Source of the DNA: Leptospira wolbachii serovar Codice str. CDC
Lineage (GTDB): Bacteria; Spirochaetota; Leptospiria; Leptospirales; Leptospiraceae
NCBI RefSeq assembly: GCF_000332515.2
Contig: NZ_AOGZ02000014.1
Span: 1,132,001 to 1,196,000 of the forward strand
DNA length: 64,000 bases
Direction of reading: 5' to 3'
Shown here: positions 62,757-64,000 of the stretch, one piece after another
Layout of the letters: the number at the start of each line of letters is the position of its first letter
How positions within the stretch are numbered: the first letter of the stretch is position 1
Translations under genes and position numbers: made by a program
The notes under the pieces: model-generated
Told to the model about the DNA's origin: nothing
Database searches by the model: none
Seen by the model: the letters and a program-made list of their open reading frames with translations, nothing else

Positions 62757-63674
62757 TCAATTCGATTTGTTTTGGGCCCCTAATTGGTTTAAGTTTTTAA
62801 TCACATTGCGATAAGAGGAATTTTCTTCCAAAGATTCTCGAATGGTTCCTTTTTCTTTCATCTCTTCCAAAATGGATTTGATACGAGTGTATTCATCATA
62901 AGCTAAGTTAGATTTTCCAACTTGGTATAAAAAATTGGCTTTGGCAAACCTAGTTGGGACATTGTAAGGTTCTTTTCGTAAAATTTGATCCAGAAGGGAG
63001 AATGCCGTTTCCACTTCATCATACCCACTGGTTAGTTTTCCGTTCCAAACCTCATCCTTCAAAGAAGAATCAAAATACACAAGTGCCAACTGAAAAGGAA
63101 ACCGAGAATCCTCTTTGTCTAGTTTGGATAACTGTTTGAATAAATTGATGGCCCGACTACGCCGAGTAGGTTCCCAACCCATATCTTTGGAGGCATTGGC
63201 ATAGGCTACCGCGGTCTCATATAACAACTGTTTATCTAACTTTCCCGATTGGATGGCTTTATCAAAAAATGGTAATGCGGATTCATAAGAATGGATTTCA
63301 AACCCACCCTGTTTTGCATTGGGCAAAGATTCCCCAATGGCTTCTTCATAATAACGAGCTCCCAAATCAGCAGAACCAGCACGCATATAGGCCCTTGCAA
63401 TCTTCCAAGAAAGGGCGGCCGATTGGTTAGATTTTTGAACCATTTTTCGGATGCGTTTATCCATCTCTTCAATTTCCGCCTCTTCCAAGGCCAACTTTTC
63501 TTTCCAATTGACAATATCTTTTTCGGAAGCGGGTTCACCACCAATTCGCTTGCGGTATCTGGATTCGGTAAGTGACTTTAGATAGTCACAACCAGTAAAA
63601 CTAAAGCCAAAGAGGACAAGTAGGATGCCCATTGGCAAGGATACCAAAGAAAACCTGCTGTTTTTTGTGCCCAT
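62757..63674 (-). CDS. TPR-repeat lipoprotein
   Basis: A 305-residue protein. The signal peptide ends in the lipobox SFTGC before DYLKSL, so the mature protein should be lipid-anchored. A charged helical segment (about 55-85) leads to TPR-like pairs: SWKIARAYMRAGSADLGARYY, ALPFFDKAIQSGK, FPFQLALVYFDSS and RFAKANFLYQVGKSNLAYDEY. It probably holds partners at the envelope; none can be named. It lies 11 bases ahead of dprA in the transcript. Confidence 0.8.
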   Translation of the reverse strand: MGTKNSRFSLVSLPMGILLVLFGFSFTGCDYLKSLTESRYRKRIGGEPASEKDIVNWKEKLALEEAEIEEMDKRIRKMVQKSNQSAALSWKIARAYMRAGSADLGARYYEEAIGESLPNAKQGGFEIHSYESALPFFDKAIQSGKLDKQLLYETAVAYANASKDMGWEPTRRSRAINLFKQLSKLDKEDSRFPFQLALVYFDSSLKDEVWNGKLTSGYDEVETAFSLLDQILRKEPYNVPTRFAKANFLYQVGKSNLAYDEYTRIKSILEEMKEKGTIRESLEENSSYRNVIKNLNQLGAQNKSN

Positions 63675-63724
63675 CAGTTCGATTTTAGTTTCTTTCTTTT
63701 GGATGAAAAGAAAAAAATGTGATT

Positions 63725-64000
63725 ATGTCTCATAGTTTTCGCAGGTTGGGGGAAGCCGACCTTTCCCTCCTCCTCCAATGGGAATCTCTCTGTTTCCCCG
63801 GAGAGGAATGGACGGAAAAAATGATCCAAACCCATCTGGAATTCCATCTGGCTTTTGGTTGGGGAGATCCGGATACTCGGTGTTATGCTCTCGTCTGCGA
63901 GACTCCATGGGAAATTGAAATCTTTCGGATCGCAACACTTCCCAACTATCGAAAGTTAGGTTTGGCAAAAGAACTTCTTTTGGCGCTCTTCCAAGAATTT
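63725..64000 (+). CDS. GNAT acetyltransferase, RimI-like (cut by window end)
   Basis: The first 92 codons of a gene that runs off the right edge. It starts at ATG 63725 (MSHSFRRLGEADLSLLLQWE). The visible GNAT marks are EIEIFRIATLPNYRKLGLAKELL, described here as the beta4 strand and the acetyl-CoA loop R-x-x-G-x-A. RimI acetylates the N-terminus of ribosomal protein S18; other GNAT substrates are possible. It is divergent from the TPR lipoprotein. Confidence 0.75.
   Translation, partial: MSHSFRRLGEADLSLLLQWESLCFPGEEWTEKMIQTHLEFHLAFGWGDPDTRCYALVCETPWEIEIFRIATLPNYRKLGLAKELLLALFQEF

Overview
The window reads as an ordinary, compact stretch of spirochaete chromosome, most likely from Leptospira and probably a free-living (biflexa-type) species. 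The evidence is a flagellar M-ring gene (fliF), many short secreted proteins and lipoproteins with spirochaete-style lipoboxes, a TM-sensor adenylate cyclase, large hybrid kinases and SpoIIE-type phosphatases, and protein sequences that look leptospiral. The genus is an inference from protein character, not a database match. About 55 genes are called. There are no rRNA or tRNA genes, no CRISPR array, and no insertion sequence or prophage.

Layout, left part (1-31154): a class III aminotransferase; a mazEF toxin-antitoxin pair with an operator-like palindrome; a solitary fliF; a membrane adenylate cyclase; an alpha/beta hydrolase; a minus-strand operon dapA-dapB-cdaA-cdaR that joins lysine/diaminopimelate synthesis to c-di-AMP synthesis; a WecA/MraY-like glycosyltransferase beside a DUF368 polyprenyl-phosphate transporter candidate; a Na+/H+ antiporter; a cytochrome c maturation cluster ccmE-ccmF-ccmH; bioF, cobB, DUF486; a corC-coaC-coaB operon with CoaB and CoaC as separate proteins; a secreted TPR protein with a possible degenerate CHAT domain; and a 1164-residue hybrid histidine kinase.

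The most interesting block is 31291-34589. It encodes a family 2A encapsulin shell protein, an overlapping SufS-type cysteine desulfurase with a disordered-looking N-terminal extension (the expected cargo), and a convergent serine O-acetyltransferase. Together these suggest a protein nanocompartment for sulfur storage or handling, fed by O-acetylserine-derived cysteine.

Right part (34733-64000): an ABC-F ATPase whose 3' end runs abruptly into a 5'-truncated MASE1-PP2C phosphatase (a deletion or misassembly scar near 36450); three secreted proteins or lipoproteins; a GC-rich structured element ahead of ilvC; a thiolase; a small DUF4258-like/DUF2283 pair; an HD phosphohydrolase; an SH3b protein followed by a zinc phospholipase C/P1 nuclease-like protein; two tandem M23 peptidase paralogues; a GST and cutA; an ATP-grasp protein paired with a DegT-family protein that lacks the PLP lysine; avtA followed by a large unknown membrane protein and an Orn/Lys/Arg decarboxylase; a Ca2+/cation antiporter; dprA; a TPR lipoprotein; and the start of an acetyltransferase gene that runs off the right edge.

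Genes are tightly packed. Four convergent pairs overlap at their 3' ends by 4-31 bases, and many co-directional pairs overlap by 4 bases. The only gene-free stretch above 300 bases is 14920-15246.
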